Shown: positions 35,604 to 44,601 of the stretch, one piece after another
How the letters are laid out: the number at the start of each line of letters is the position of its first letter
How positions within the stretch are numbered: the first letter of the stretch is position 1
Assembly (NCBI RefSeq): GCF_021295335.1
Contig: NZ_JAIWOT010000001.1
Location: forward strand, 2,265,001-2,329,000
Length of the DNA: 64,000 nt
Origin: Komagataeibacter sp. FNDCF1
GTDB lineage: Bacteria > Pseudomonadota > Alphaproteobacteria > Acetobacterales > Acetobacteraceae
Direction of reading: 5' to 3'
Program-made: the position numbers and the translations under genes
Notes under the pieces: model-generated
Seen by the model: the letters and a program-made list of their open reading frames with translations, nothing else
Told to the model about the DNA's origin: nothing
The model's database searches: none

Positions 35604-37598
35604 TTACAGCAGGTTGCGGGGTATCGATTCGGCCCATTCCTGCGTCAGCACGTTCTCATCCTTTTCCGAGGCTTCCAGCGTGGAGGCGATATGGAAGTGC
35701 TCCGTATCCGATGTCATTTCCGTTCTCAGCCGCAATTTAACATGGCTGCCCGGCCGCTCCAGTTCATAGGACTGGGTCAGGACATAACGCGCGGAAAGCG
35801 GATCATCATCGCGTATGCTCAGTTCACGGCGCATATCGTGGCTGACCGTGGTGTCGGTCTCGTCAAAACGCACGACGCCGGTGCCAAAGACCCCGCCTGC
35901 GGCGTCGGTCACGTAGGTCATGACATCATTGACATAGTCCTGCTGGCTGAAGCGCTGCAGGCTGCCCGGCGCAAGCTGGGTCACGGGTGTGGCAGGCCCG
36001 TGGGCCGGTGGCGGGAAAACGACCTCCGGCATGTCCCCATCCGGCAGGCAGGGCAGGCGCAACTGCCCGCCGGAGCGGACCGAAAGGGTCACTGCCGTGG
36101 GGGCGGGCCAGATCAGCGGCCAGTAGCAGGTGCCGATCGCGATGCGGATGCGGTGGCCCGCTGGAAACCTGTGGCCGCAGGCCTTGAGGGAAATCGCGAC
36201 ATCATACCATTCACCCGGCACCAGGGCTTCGGGGTGTTCGTGGCCGTTGCGGTGCGTCAGGTTGAAGACCTGGTAGCTGACACGCTCCACCTGCCCGTCG
36301 GGCAGGACATCGGACAGGCGCACCACGATCTGGGCCACCGGCGCATCGGCCGCAAGGGCCAGGCGCAGTTCCGGCTGCCCGAGCACACGGTACCCGCTTT
36401 CCAGCGGCAGTGTTTCGAACACCAGCGACTCGCCATCATCGGGGCGCTGGTCCACGGGCATTTCCCCCTTGCACCCAACGCCCATCCATTCTCCCGCCGT
36501 ACGCCCCTGGCTGTGGGGGGAGCGGATGCGCCAGACCTGTTCTCCCGCCACATCGGGCGCACCCAGATGACCATCGGAACGGATCGACAGCACCTGCGCG
36601 TCCAGCGCATCCGGGTTTACCCCCACCCATCGTCCCGCACTGACGGGCCGCGTCGCGGCGGGGGGTATCGGATCTTCCAGCCAGGCCCGCAACGGTGGAT
36701 CATCCATCACGCCCGTATCCGTATCCTTAAGCCACTGGTCCCACCAGCGCAGGGCTTCCTGCAGGAAACCGATGGCTGGTCCGGGCACGCCATCCTGCGG
36801 GTAGATATGCCCCCACGGGCCGATAATGCCGCGCGTGGGGACGGAAAGGCTGGCAAGCAGTCGCGGCACCGTATTGGTGTAGCTGTCGGCCCAGCCACCC
36901 ACGGCCAGGACGGGACAGGTTATGCTGCCGTAATCCGTGCAGACCGAACCATGCTGCCAGTATGCGTCATAGCTCTGGTGCCGCATCCATATGGCCGGGA
37001 AAAAGGGCAGCGTACGCATGCGCTCCAGCCAGATGCGCCGCCAGTCCGCGCCCACGATGGCCGGATCCGGCGGGCGGGACTGGAACATCATCATGATGCT
37101 GCCCCACCACAGATTGTCATTGAGCAGGCAGCCGCCCATGTAGTGGATATCATCCGTAAAACGGTTATCGGTGGAATAGACGGTAATGATGGCCTTCAGC
37201 GCGGGGGGGCGACGCGCGGCGACCTGAAGGGAATTGAACCCGCCCCATGACTTGCCCATCATGCCCACGCGGCCCGAACACCATGGCCGGGCGGCAATCC
37301 ACTCTATGACCTCAAGCGCGTCATCCTGCTCCTGGCCGAGATATTCATCGGCAAGATGGCCATCCGATTCCCCCGACCCGCGCATGTCCACACGCACGGC
37401 AGCGTAACCATAGGCGGCGAAATAGCTGTGCATGGGTTCATCCCGGTCACGCGTTCCATCGCGCTTGCGATAGGGGATGTATTCCAGGATGGCGGGCACC
37501 GGATGGTCCGCCGCATCATCGGGCAGCCATATCCGTGCGCCCAGACGGCATCCGTCACGCATCGTGATCCAGATATGTTCTTCTACCGTTGTGGCCAA
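35604..37598 (-). CDS. CocE/NonD-family serine hydrolase (cytoplasmic)
   Basis: A 664-residue X-Pro dipeptidyl-peptidase (S15)-type hydrolase. The alpha/beta core (1 to about 330) has Ser117 in GKSWGG, an acid in GGWADSYTN and His in GPWGHIYP; a C-terminal jelly-roll domain covers about 370-600. CocE/NonD enzymes cleave esters and amides of many kinds, cocaine esterase being the type. No signal peptide. It is paralogous to the 717-residue enzyme at 44602 (shared start EHIWI.MRDG, EY(I/L)PYRKRD and D(M/I)RG(S/T)G(E/D)S). It is codirectional with the POT transporter, 68 bp apart, suggesting import and hydrolysis of a peptide- or ester-like compound; substrate unknown. Confidence 0.88.
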   Translation of the reverse strand: MATTVEEHIWITMRDGCRLGARIWLPDDAADHPVPAILEYIPYRKRDGTRDRDEPMHSYFAAYGYAAVRVDMRGSGESDGHLADEYLGQEQDDALEVIEWIAARPWCSGRVGMMGKSWGGFNSLQVAARRPPALKAIITVYSTDNRFTDDIHYMGGCLLNDNLWWGSIMMMFQSRPPDPAIVGADWRRIWLERMRTLPFFPAIWMRHQSYDAYWQHGSVCTDYGSITCPVLAVGGWADSYTNTVPRLLASLSVPTRGIIGPWGHIYPQDGVPGPAIGFLQEALRWWDQWLKDTDTGVMDDPPLRAWLEDPIPPAATRPVSAGRWVGVNPDALDAQVLSIRSDGHLGAPDVAGEQVWRIRSPHSQGRTAGEWMGVGCKGEMPVDQRPDDGESLVFETLPLESGYRVLGQPELRLALAADAPVAQIVVRLSDVLPDGQVERVSYQVFNLTHRNGHEHPEALVPGEWYDVAISLKACGHRFPAGHRIRIAIGTCYWPLIWPAPTAVTLSVRSGGQLRLPCLPDGDMPEVVFPPPAHGPATPVTQLAPGSLQRFSQQDYVNDVMTYVTDAAGGVFGTGVVRFDETDTTVSHDMRRELSIRDDDPLSARYVLTQSYELERPGSHVKLRLRTEMTSDTEHFHIASTLEASEKDENVLTQEWAESIPRNLL

Positions 37599-37666
37599 CT
37601 ACTTTCTCCACTACTTTTATAAAGAAATATTTTACATTTTACTTCCGGTAAAAATCCATGAATTAC

Positions 37667-39025
37667 TCATGTCCCCATCTGTGCGGGAGACATATATTTC
37701 CGGCACAGTGCAATACCGGCAACACCCATGGCCGTAAGCACGGCCACCGTGGCCCAGTACGGCGTGGGGGCAAGGTGGCCCCACAGCATGCCGACCCATC
37801 CGCTTGTGATGTTACCGGCGAAAATCGTGAGGTACCATATCGCCATCGGCACCGAATTGCGCACGGACGACCCCTGTCGTGAAAACAGCCCCATGGCGGC
37901 CGGACTGAAATACAGGTCGCCGATTTCCCAGGTCACCAGGTACATCACGATCGTCCACGTTGCGGGCGCATGATGATTGAGCACCATGGCAAGCACGACA
38001 AGAAAAATCTGGGATGAGAGGATGATCAGCATGCCGGTCGTCATCTTGCGCATGGCGGACGGTTCGCACACCCGGCGTGCCTGCATGCGCCATACCGCCA
38101 TCAGGGCGGGGGTGCCCAGCAGCACGACAAGCGGCGGCACCGACTGCACCCACACCATGCCGACACCCGCCGTGCCCGGCACCATCCAGCGCATCATGCT
38201 GTTGGCCTGCTGTTCATAGCTTATCCAGATGAACACGCATGACAGCGCAAGCCCCGCCACCAGCCAGCCCGCATGCCTGCCTTGTGGCCCGCCAGGCCCA
38301 TCCTGTGGCGCCGGGGGCGCATCCGGCGGGGGAAGCATGCGCGCGGGCAGCCAGAAATGCCCCCCCACGACATACAGCACCACCCCGAATATCATGCCCA
38401 CAGACGTCGCCATGAACGCGGCATCCCACCCCGCACGGGCAACCAGAACCGCACAGACCACGGGTGCAAGGGCCGCCCCGATATTGATACCCATGTAGAA
38501 AATGGAGAAACCCCGCTCACGCCGCCTGTCACCAGGGGCATACAGATCGCCCACCTGTGCCGCGATATTACCTTTTATGCCACCGGTCCCGATGGCGATG
38601 AGCAGAAGGGCCACCAGAAAGAAACCGGATACCGGAAGAAGCAGGTGGCCCGCCACGATCAGAATGCCACCGGCAATGATCAGCCGTGACTTGCCCATGC
38701 CCCGGTCAGCAAGATAACCGCCTACAAGGGGGGTGAAATAGACGAACCCCGAATAAAGCCCATAGACCTGCGACATGACAATGGACATGTCAGCGGCGTG
38801 GGGATCGAGATGCAGCAGGCGGCAGAACGCGTTCAGGCCGAAAACGGTGCCATGGCCGGGCCGGAACAGCACGCTGCCCATGTAGAGGACAAGAAGCGCC
38901 CGCATGCCATAAAAGGAAAACCGCTCCCACATCTCCACCTGGGTCAGCACGAACAGGCCAGCGGGATGACCCAGTATTTCCTGCCGCCGCCAATTACGGC
39001 CCGACCCGGCGCCTAATCCCCCCAT
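37667..39025 (-). CDS. POT-family proton-coupled oligopeptide transporter
   Basis: A roughly 452-residue inner-membrane protein with about 12-14 helices. Diagnostic are the N-terminal VEMWERFSFYGMRALLVLYM (ExxER-type proton-coupling motif), GGYLADRGMGKSRLIIAGG and GTGGIKGNIAAQVGDLY, and the mid-protein YEQQANSMMRW. POT carriers import di- and tripeptides and peptide-like compounds. It is transcribed towards the CocE/NonD gene and probably forms an operon with it, as the first gene. The start at 39025 is a choice; an ATG at 39136 would add a 37-residue tail with no homology. Confidence 0.88.
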   Translation of the reverse strand: MGGLGAGSGRNWRRQEILGHPAGLFVLTQVEMWERFSFYGMRALLVLYMGSVLFRPGHGTVFGLNAFCRLLHLDPHAADMSIVMSQVYGLYSGFVYFTPLVGGYLADRGMGKSRLIIAGGILIVAGHLLLPVSGFFLVALLLIAIGTGGIKGNIAAQVGDLYAPGDRRRERGFSIFYMGINIGAALAPVVCAVLVARAGWDAAFMATSVGMIFGVVLYVVGGHFWLPARMLPPPDAPPAPQDGPGGPQGRHAGWLVAGLALSCVFIWISYEQQANSMMRWMVPGTAGVGMVWVQSVPPLVVLLGTPALMAVWRMQARRVCEPSAMRKMTTGMLIILSSQIFLVVLAMVLNHHAPATWTIVMYLVTWEIGDLYFSPAAMGLFSRQGSSVRNSVPMAIWYLTIFAGNITSGWVGMLWGHLAPTPYWATVAVLTAMGVAGIALCRKYMSPAQMGT

Positions 39026-39502
39026 GCAGCCCCCGGCCAGAAAATGATCATGATCGCTGCCTTTCAGGGTATGGAAAAGGAATGCACCCGCCATCACGCC
39101 CGCGGGCCACCCGCCGGGACGTCCGCCCCCCGGCATGGTGGTCGCCGCACGGCCCTGCCCATTCCCGCATCACATGGTACGGCCACGGCAATCGGTACGG
39201 CAGTCCGGGACATGTCGGGACAGGCCAGCGCGACATGGCGCATTCCGCTGGATACGGAACCGTAACATATTCTACCCACCGGATGGCGGCATCCGTCAAT
39301 ATCGTTAAACGTTTTTTACCCTGTCCGGACATCATGAAGGCCCGGCCGGCATGGTGGTCCGCGCCCTCCATCCCCATAAATAAGGCTGACGGGTCGGCTG
39401 CATGCAATCCCGTGGCGTCCCTGATACTTTAACCTGATCCGGACAGATGCCATAGCTAGGGGGCGTAAGACCCATGTCAGCATCCATGCGGGATACACGT
39501 TC
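39026..39502. other. divergent promoter region between the transporter and phospholipase C
   Basis: The region separates two divergently transcribed genes and holds only unrecognised open frames. Promoters for both directions should lie here; I find no convincing operator repeat. Confidence 0.5.
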
Positions 39503-41557
39503 ATGACACGATCATCCGTGACGGGCCGGCGCCGGTTCCTGCAATATGGCACGGCGGCACTTGCGGCGGCCACGCTGCCTGAAAACGTGCGGCGCGCGCT
39601 GGCCATTCCGGCACGCTCCGTATCGGGCACGATCACCGACGTGAAACATGTGGTGATCCTGATGCAGGAAAACCGCTCGTTCGACCATTATTTCGGAACC
39701 CTGCGCGGGGTACGCGGCTATTCGGACCCACGTGCCATAACCCTGCCCGGTGGCGCATCGGTGTTTGAACAGCCCGCCGGGCCGGGGCGGACGGTCCTGC
39801 CCTTCCGCTTCAATACACACGAAACGGGTGCGGAATGCCTGCCCAGCCTCAACCATGACTGGAAAGGCAGCCAGCAGGCATGGAACAGATGGGACTGCTG
39901 GGTCCCGCACAAGACCGAAATGACGATGGGATACTTCACGCGCGAAGACATTCCCTATTACCACGCCCTGGCGGATGCCTTCACCATTGGCGACAGCTAC
40001 CATGCCTCCCTGTTCGGACCCACAAACCCCAACCGGCTGTTCCTGTTTTCCGGCACCAGCGGCCTTGCGGTCGGCGATAACGCGCAGCAGGCCGTGGCCA
40101 ACATCGATGACGGCAACTGGACCGGCGAAATGGCGCATGACGACCCCCGTTTCCGTGCCTATCGCTGGAACACCTATGCCGACCGCCTGCTCCGCCATGG
40201 CATAAGCTGGAAACTCTATCAGGAATACGACAACTTCGGGGACAATGCGCTGGCCTATTTTGCCCGGTTCCGCAATCTGGACCGTTCATCCACCCGGTGG
40301 GCACGCGCACGGTCGATCGCGCCGGGCTCCACCGCACGGAATGCGGCGCAATCCGAAGGGCGTTTCCTGCTGGCGGAATTCGAACGTGACATTGCCGGGG
40401 GCAGACTGCCACAGGTATCATGGATCGTGGCACCCACGGCCCTGACCGAACACCCCGATGCCCCACCGGGTTATGGGGAATTCCTGATTTCGCGCATGAT
40501 GGACATATTCGTCCGCCATCCCGAAACCTGGGCCAGAACCGTTTTCATCCTGAACTATGATGAAAACGACGGCTTTTTCGATCATGTCCCCGCCCCTGTT
40601 CCCGCGCTGGATCCGGCACAGGGGGCCTCCAACGTCTCAACCCGGGGCGAGAGTTATTTCGGCGTGCCGGTCGGGCTTGGCCCGCGTGTTCCCCTTCTTG
40701 CCATTTCTCCATGGAGCAAGGGCGGATGGGTATGTTCCGAGGTGTTTGACCATACATCGGTCATCCGCTTTCTGGAAAAACGCTTTGGCGTGCATGAACC
40801 CAACATCACGCCATGGCGGCGCAGCGTGTGCGGCGACCTGACATCCCTGTTCGATTTCAGCGTTGAACCACAGCCCCTGGCTGCGGACCTGCCAGATACT
40901 ACCACCTACCTTGCCGATACCCATCGTGCCTGCATGCTGGCGCCACCCCGTGTTCCGGAACGGCAGTCCATGCCCGTGCAGGAACCCGGACAACGCCCGG
41001 CGCGTGCCCTGCCCTATCGCATGACCGCCAGCGCACAGGTCGTGGGGACGGATATCCATCTGGCATTCAGCAACACGGGTACGGCCGGTGTCGTACTGCG
41101 CGTAGACTGGGGGGAACCGCAGGGACCACGACATTACACCATCGCCGCCGCATCCGGCATGACGGCAACGGGCAGTATCCCGGCCGGACCCGTCATCGTA
41201 CAGGGTCCGAATGGGTTCCTGCGGGAATTCAGGCTGGAATCCGCTCCGGCACTACAGGTGCATGAACACTATCATCCCCAGTCGGGCTGCATTGCCCTGT
41301 CTTTCCACAACCGGTCCCCCACCGCCATGACCGTGCATGTCCGCATGGACTCCCATGACGGCGTAGCTGCATGCGATATTCCGGTGCCATCCCGGTCCCG
41401 CGCCCGGGGGGAATGGAACATCACCGTATCCGACCACTGGTACGACCTGCACGTCACCTGCAATACCCACCCGCGTGCCTGCTGGCGGCTGGCCGGACAT
41501 ATGGAAACAGGCCGCCCCAGCCGCAGCGATCCCTCTATCGGACGGATCATGTCCTGA
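39503..41557 (+). CDS. Tat-exported phosphocholine-preferring phospholipase C
   Basis: A 684-residue acid-phosphatase/PLC-superfamily enzyme of the PlcH/PlcN type. A twin-arginine signal (TGRRRFLQYG, residues 7-16, then hydrophobic AALAAA) sends it folded across the inner membrane. Catalytic blocks: HVVILMQENRSFDHYFGTLRG near 50, GDSYHASLFGPTNPNRLF near 165, YDENDGFFDHVPAPVPA near 352 and LGPRVPLLAISPWSKGG near 395. Two small C-terminal beta domains follow (about 505-680). It would release phosphocholine from phosphatidylcholine or sphingomyelin, feeding the choline genes downstream. No phosphocholine phosphatase is visible in the window. Start ATG at 39503. Confidence 0.9.
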   Translation: MTRSSVTGRRRFLQYGTAALAAATLPENVRRALAIPARSVSGTITDVKHVVILMQENRSFDHYFGTLRGVRGYSDPRAITLPGGASVFEQPAGPGRTVLPFRFNTHETGAECLPSLNHDWKGSQQAWNRWDCWVPHKTEMTMGYFTREDIPYYHALADAFTIGDSYHASLFGPTNPNRLFLFSGTSGLAVGDNAQQAVANIDDGNWTGEMAHDDPRFRAYRWNTYADRLLRHGISWKLYQEYDNFGDNALAYFARFRNLDRSSTRWARARSIAPGSTARNAAQSEGRFLLAEFERDIAGGRLPQVSWIVAPTALTEHPDAPPGYGEFLISRMMDIFVRHPETWARTVFILNYDENDGFFDHVPAPVPALDPAQGASNVSTRGESYFGVPVGLGPRVPLLAISPWSKGGWVCSEVFDHTSVIRFLEKRFGVHEPNITPWRRSVCGDLTSLFDFSVEPQPLAADLPDTTTYLADTHRACMLAPPRVPERQSMPVQEPGQRPARALPYRMTASAQVVGTDIHLAFSNTGTAGVVLRVDWGEPQGPRHYTIAAASGMTATGSIPAGPVIVQGPNGFLREFRLESAPALQVHEHYHPQSGCIALSFHNRSPTAMTVHVRMDSHDGVAACDIPVPSRSRARGEWNITVSDHWYDLHVTCNTHPRACWRLAGHMETGRPSRSDPSIGRIMS

Positions 41558-42119
41558 CCGGTGGAAATATTGCGGCCAAATAACGTCCCGAAGCCACCAG
41601 GGCCGCAGCACGACCACGTGACCGGACACCGGCGGCACCGGACTTCACATCATAGGCCCATTTATCCTTCCGCAATCATGGTACGGTCACGAAACGGATT
41701 CGGGTTTCGCCATTCGTTTCTGGTAACAAACATTTTATGAATTTCTGAAATCAGCCTATGGAGATGGTGAATTCCGCTATATGGTGCATATGGTCCAAAA
41801 CAATAATTTTGACAAATTGGCAATGTTTTCATTAATTAAGAAGTGCTGTCGAATATTTTCAATCGGATGTCGCAGTAATTATGGCCGCATCGAAGCGTGT
41901 CGTATCCTATCGTAATACCGGGCTAAAAAATCACTTCCTGTAAGAAACTAGCAAGTATCTTGGGAATTGTATCTTCCCGAATACACATCAAGACAATAAT
42001 TTGGTATTCATTTTGGGGTAAGCAGACGGAATTAGGAAGCGTTCCCGATAAACCGCAACCCAGGAAATGCAGCCAGACCATGTCTCTACATATGTTTTCA
42101 AGTGTAGGAGTCTGACTAA
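41558..42119. other. AT-rich spacer upstream of TonB receptor
   Basis: No gene is supported in these 560 bp. The first half has two-frame open reading typical of the 3' end region; the second half is AT-rich with several stop codons in all frames. It holds a candidate promoter at 41809-41837 and presumably the regulatory region of the receptor at 42120. Confidence 0.5.
41809..41837 (+). promoter_or_regulatory. candidate sigma-70 promoter
   Basis: TTGACA (41809-41814), a 17-bp spacer and TTAATT (41832-41837) fit a vegetative promoter with a perfect -35 and a weaker -10. It lies 282 bp upstream of the TonB receptor start, implying a long leader if it is used. Confidence 0.35.
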
Positions 42120-44540
42120 ATGCAATTATGGTCTGTTCTTCGTTGTACACTCCTGTCCGCCCTGTTCCTGTCCTGCGCGCAGGGCGCGCTGGCGGCGAGT
42201 GTCACAACACCCTCTATCGGTTCAAAGCGCACAGGTGGAAAAAGCACACCCACATCGACCGCGCACCAGGCATCCGCCACCAGCGCGTCCGCGCCGCGCC
42301 GCAGTGCGGCGGAAACGCTCAGCGTGAGCGTCGCGCGCCACCATGACCACGGCAGTGTCCAGACCATAACATCGGAAATGCTGTCGCGATCCGTGCCGGG
42401 CACCAACCCGCAGAAGGTCCTGGCCACCCAGCCGGGCATCATGTTCCAGTCCGATGACCCGCAGGGCATGGATACCTGGTCAAACCAGTTCTACATGCAT
42501 GGCTTCCTGCAGAACCAGATCGGCATGACGCTTGACGGCATTCCGCTGGGTGACCAGGAATTCCATTCCGCCAATGGCCTGAACACGACAGCCGCCATTT
42601 CATCGGAAAACGTCGGGCGCATGGATGTCTCCATGAGCGCGGGCGCCGAACACGTGGCCAGCACCAGCAACCTGGGTGGCGCCGTGGAATACTTTTCCAG
42701 CGACCCGACCCACAAGCGCCACCTGACCACATCCCAGACATTTGGCAGCAACGCCACGTACCATACCTTCATCCGCGCGGATAGCGGCGACCTGAACAAG
42801 ACGGGCACCCGCTTCTACATGTCCTACATGCGCAACGACATGGAAAAGTGGAAAGGCGGCGGCAACCAGTTCGCCCAGCAGGTCAACGCCAAGCTCGTGC
42901 AGCCGATCGGGCATGAAAGCTCGATTTCCGCCCTGTTCGACTGGTCGGACAAGGATCTGTACAACTATCAGGACATGTCCTTCGACATGCTCCAGAACGG
43001 TGGCTACAACATCGACAACTTCATTGGCACGCCAAACGCCTATGCCAAGGCCTACCGTTCGGCACTGTCACTGAACGGTCTGCCGGGGGGCAAGCTGCCC
43101 GCAAGCTATTCCAAGATGTCCGACCCGTGGGATGCATCCTATTATGATGGCGCGACGGTGGAACGTGACTATCTGGGCGGGATCAATTTCGATTTTGCGC
43201 TGACCCATCGCCTGCGCTGGAAAACGGTGGCGTATGGCCAGGGCCAGTACGGCCGTGGATCATGGGCCAACCCCTATGTGGCCTCGCCCGACGGGGCGCC
43301 GCTGATCGAACAGATCACGGTTACCCATAATCAGCGCTACGGCATTACCTCTGCGCTGCATTACAACATCGCGCATAACGAGATCAGTGCGGGCGTATGG
43401 TATGAAAACTACCATACCTCAATCGGGCGTAACGCCTATTCGGAACCCGTGCTGGGCCAGGGCTCTCCGTTCAACGTGCTGGGTTCCCTGCCCTCCCCGT
43501 TTGAATCACTGTGGGGGCAGAGCATCAATTCCAACAGCTTTACCGCCTTTGTTCAGGATACCTATCACCCGATTTCGAACCTTTCGGTGCATTTCGGCTT
43601 CAAGTCACTGCTGGAAACCGTCCGGGGCGGGGAAACAGACAACCTGGAATCCTATACCGGCGTGGGTGCGCTTGCATCCGGCAGTGTCACGACCGCCAAG
43701 GCCTTCCTGCCGCATATCAGCGCGGACTGGCATTTCCTGAAACATCATGAACTGTTCTTCGACGTTGCCGAAAACGTAAAAGCCTACCCGATTTCCGGCT
43801 TCAAGGAAGGTGCGTCCCCCTTTGCCGTCAGCCAGACCGCGTATAACCAGATCCAGCAGAGCGGGGGCCTGAAGCCGGAAACGGACTGGAACTACGCTGT
43901 CGGCTACCGGTATTCCGACAAGCTGATCCTGGCATCGCTGTTTGTCTATCACACCGATTTCCACAACCGCCTGCAGCAGATCACGTCAGGCACGATCGTC
44001 AACCCGATTTCAACCGTGGCCAATGTCGGCACGGTCAACATGAACGGCGTGGATGCGGGACTGACATTGCGGCCGATCAGGAACCTGTCGATCTATAACA
44101 GCATAAGCTACAACCACGCGACCTATGCGGATAACGTCATATCCGAAGGGACCGTCTACCACACCCATGGCCAGCAGATCGTCAACTACCCGCGCTTCAT
44201 GTACAAAGGCAGCATCTCCTATATGTACAAGGGCGTGGATATGCATGTCGACACCCAGTACATGGGCCAGCGCAACTTCAGCTATACCGGTGACATGCGT
44301 GTTCCGGGCTACTGGATCGAAACACTGGGCCTGCGCTACCGCATGGAGAATTTCGGGCGCTTCAACCGCCGTCTCGACTTTGTGAAGAACCTGACTTTCT
44401 CTTTTGATATCTATAACCTTGCCAACCAGAAATATATCGCCACAACAGGTGAGAACGGCAACCCGATGACAGGTGACTACCAGTCCTTCCTGGTCGGCGC
44501 GCCCCGTCAGTTCTTTGGTTCGGTCAAGGCGGAATTCTAG
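42120..44540 (+). CDS. TonB-dependent outer-membrane receptor of the choline module
   Basis: An 806-residue receptor: signal peptide (residues 1-25, ending GALAAS), Ser/Thr/Ala-rich linker to about 65, plug at about 70-205 (TQPGIMFQSDDPQGMDTW, GFLQNQIGMTLDGIPLGD, STSNLGGAVEYFSSDP), and a barrel ending VKAEF with the terminal Phe needed for assembly. Paralogue of the 15789-18167 receptor. It is followed at 61 bp by an exported CocE/NonD hydrolase and then betC, so it probably imports the substrate of one of these, such as a choline ester or conjugate. Ligand not deducible. Confidence 0.92.
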   Translation: MQLWSVLRCTLLSALFLSCAQGALAASVTTPSIGSKRTGGKSTPTSTAHQASATSASAPRRSAAETLSVSVARHHDHGSVQTITSEMLSRSVPGTNPQKVLATQPGIMFQSDDPQGMDTWSNQFYMHGFLQNQIGMTLDGIPLGDQEFHSANGLNTTAAISSENVGRMDVSMSAGAEHVASTSNLGGAVEYFSSDPTHKRHLTTSQTFGSNATYHTFIRADSGDLNKTGTRFYMSYMRNDMEKWKGGGNQFAQQVNAKLVQPIGHESSISALFDWSDKDLYNYQDMSFDMLQNGGYNIDNFIGTPNAYAKAYRSALSLNGLPGGKLPASYSKMSDPWDASYYDGATVERDYLGGINFDFALTHRLRWKTVAYGQGQYGRGSWANPYVASPDGAPLIEQITVTHNQRYGITSALHYNIAHNEISAGVWYENYHTSIGRNAYSEPVLGQGSPFNVLGSLPSPFESLWGQSINSNSFTAFVQDTYHPISNLSVHFGFKSLLETVRGGETDNLESYTGVGALASGSVTTAKAFLPHISADWHFLKHHELFFDVAENVKAYPISGFKEGASPFAVSQTAYNQIQQSGGLKPETDWNYAVGYRYSDKLILASLFVYHTDFHNRLQQITSGTIVNPISTVANVGTVNMNGVDAGLTLRPIRNLSIYNSISYNHATYADNVISEGTVYHTHGQQIVNYPRFMYKGSISYMYKGVDMHVDTQYMGQRNFSYTGDMRVPGYWIETLGLRYRMENFGRFNRRLDFVKNLTFSFDIYNLANQKYIATTGENGNPMTGDYQSFLVGAPRQFFGSVKAEF

Positions 44541-44601
44541 GACAGACCCGTTTCCGTCATTTCATTTCGTTAAAGTAATGCATGCAGAGTAGTCAGAAAA
44601 C

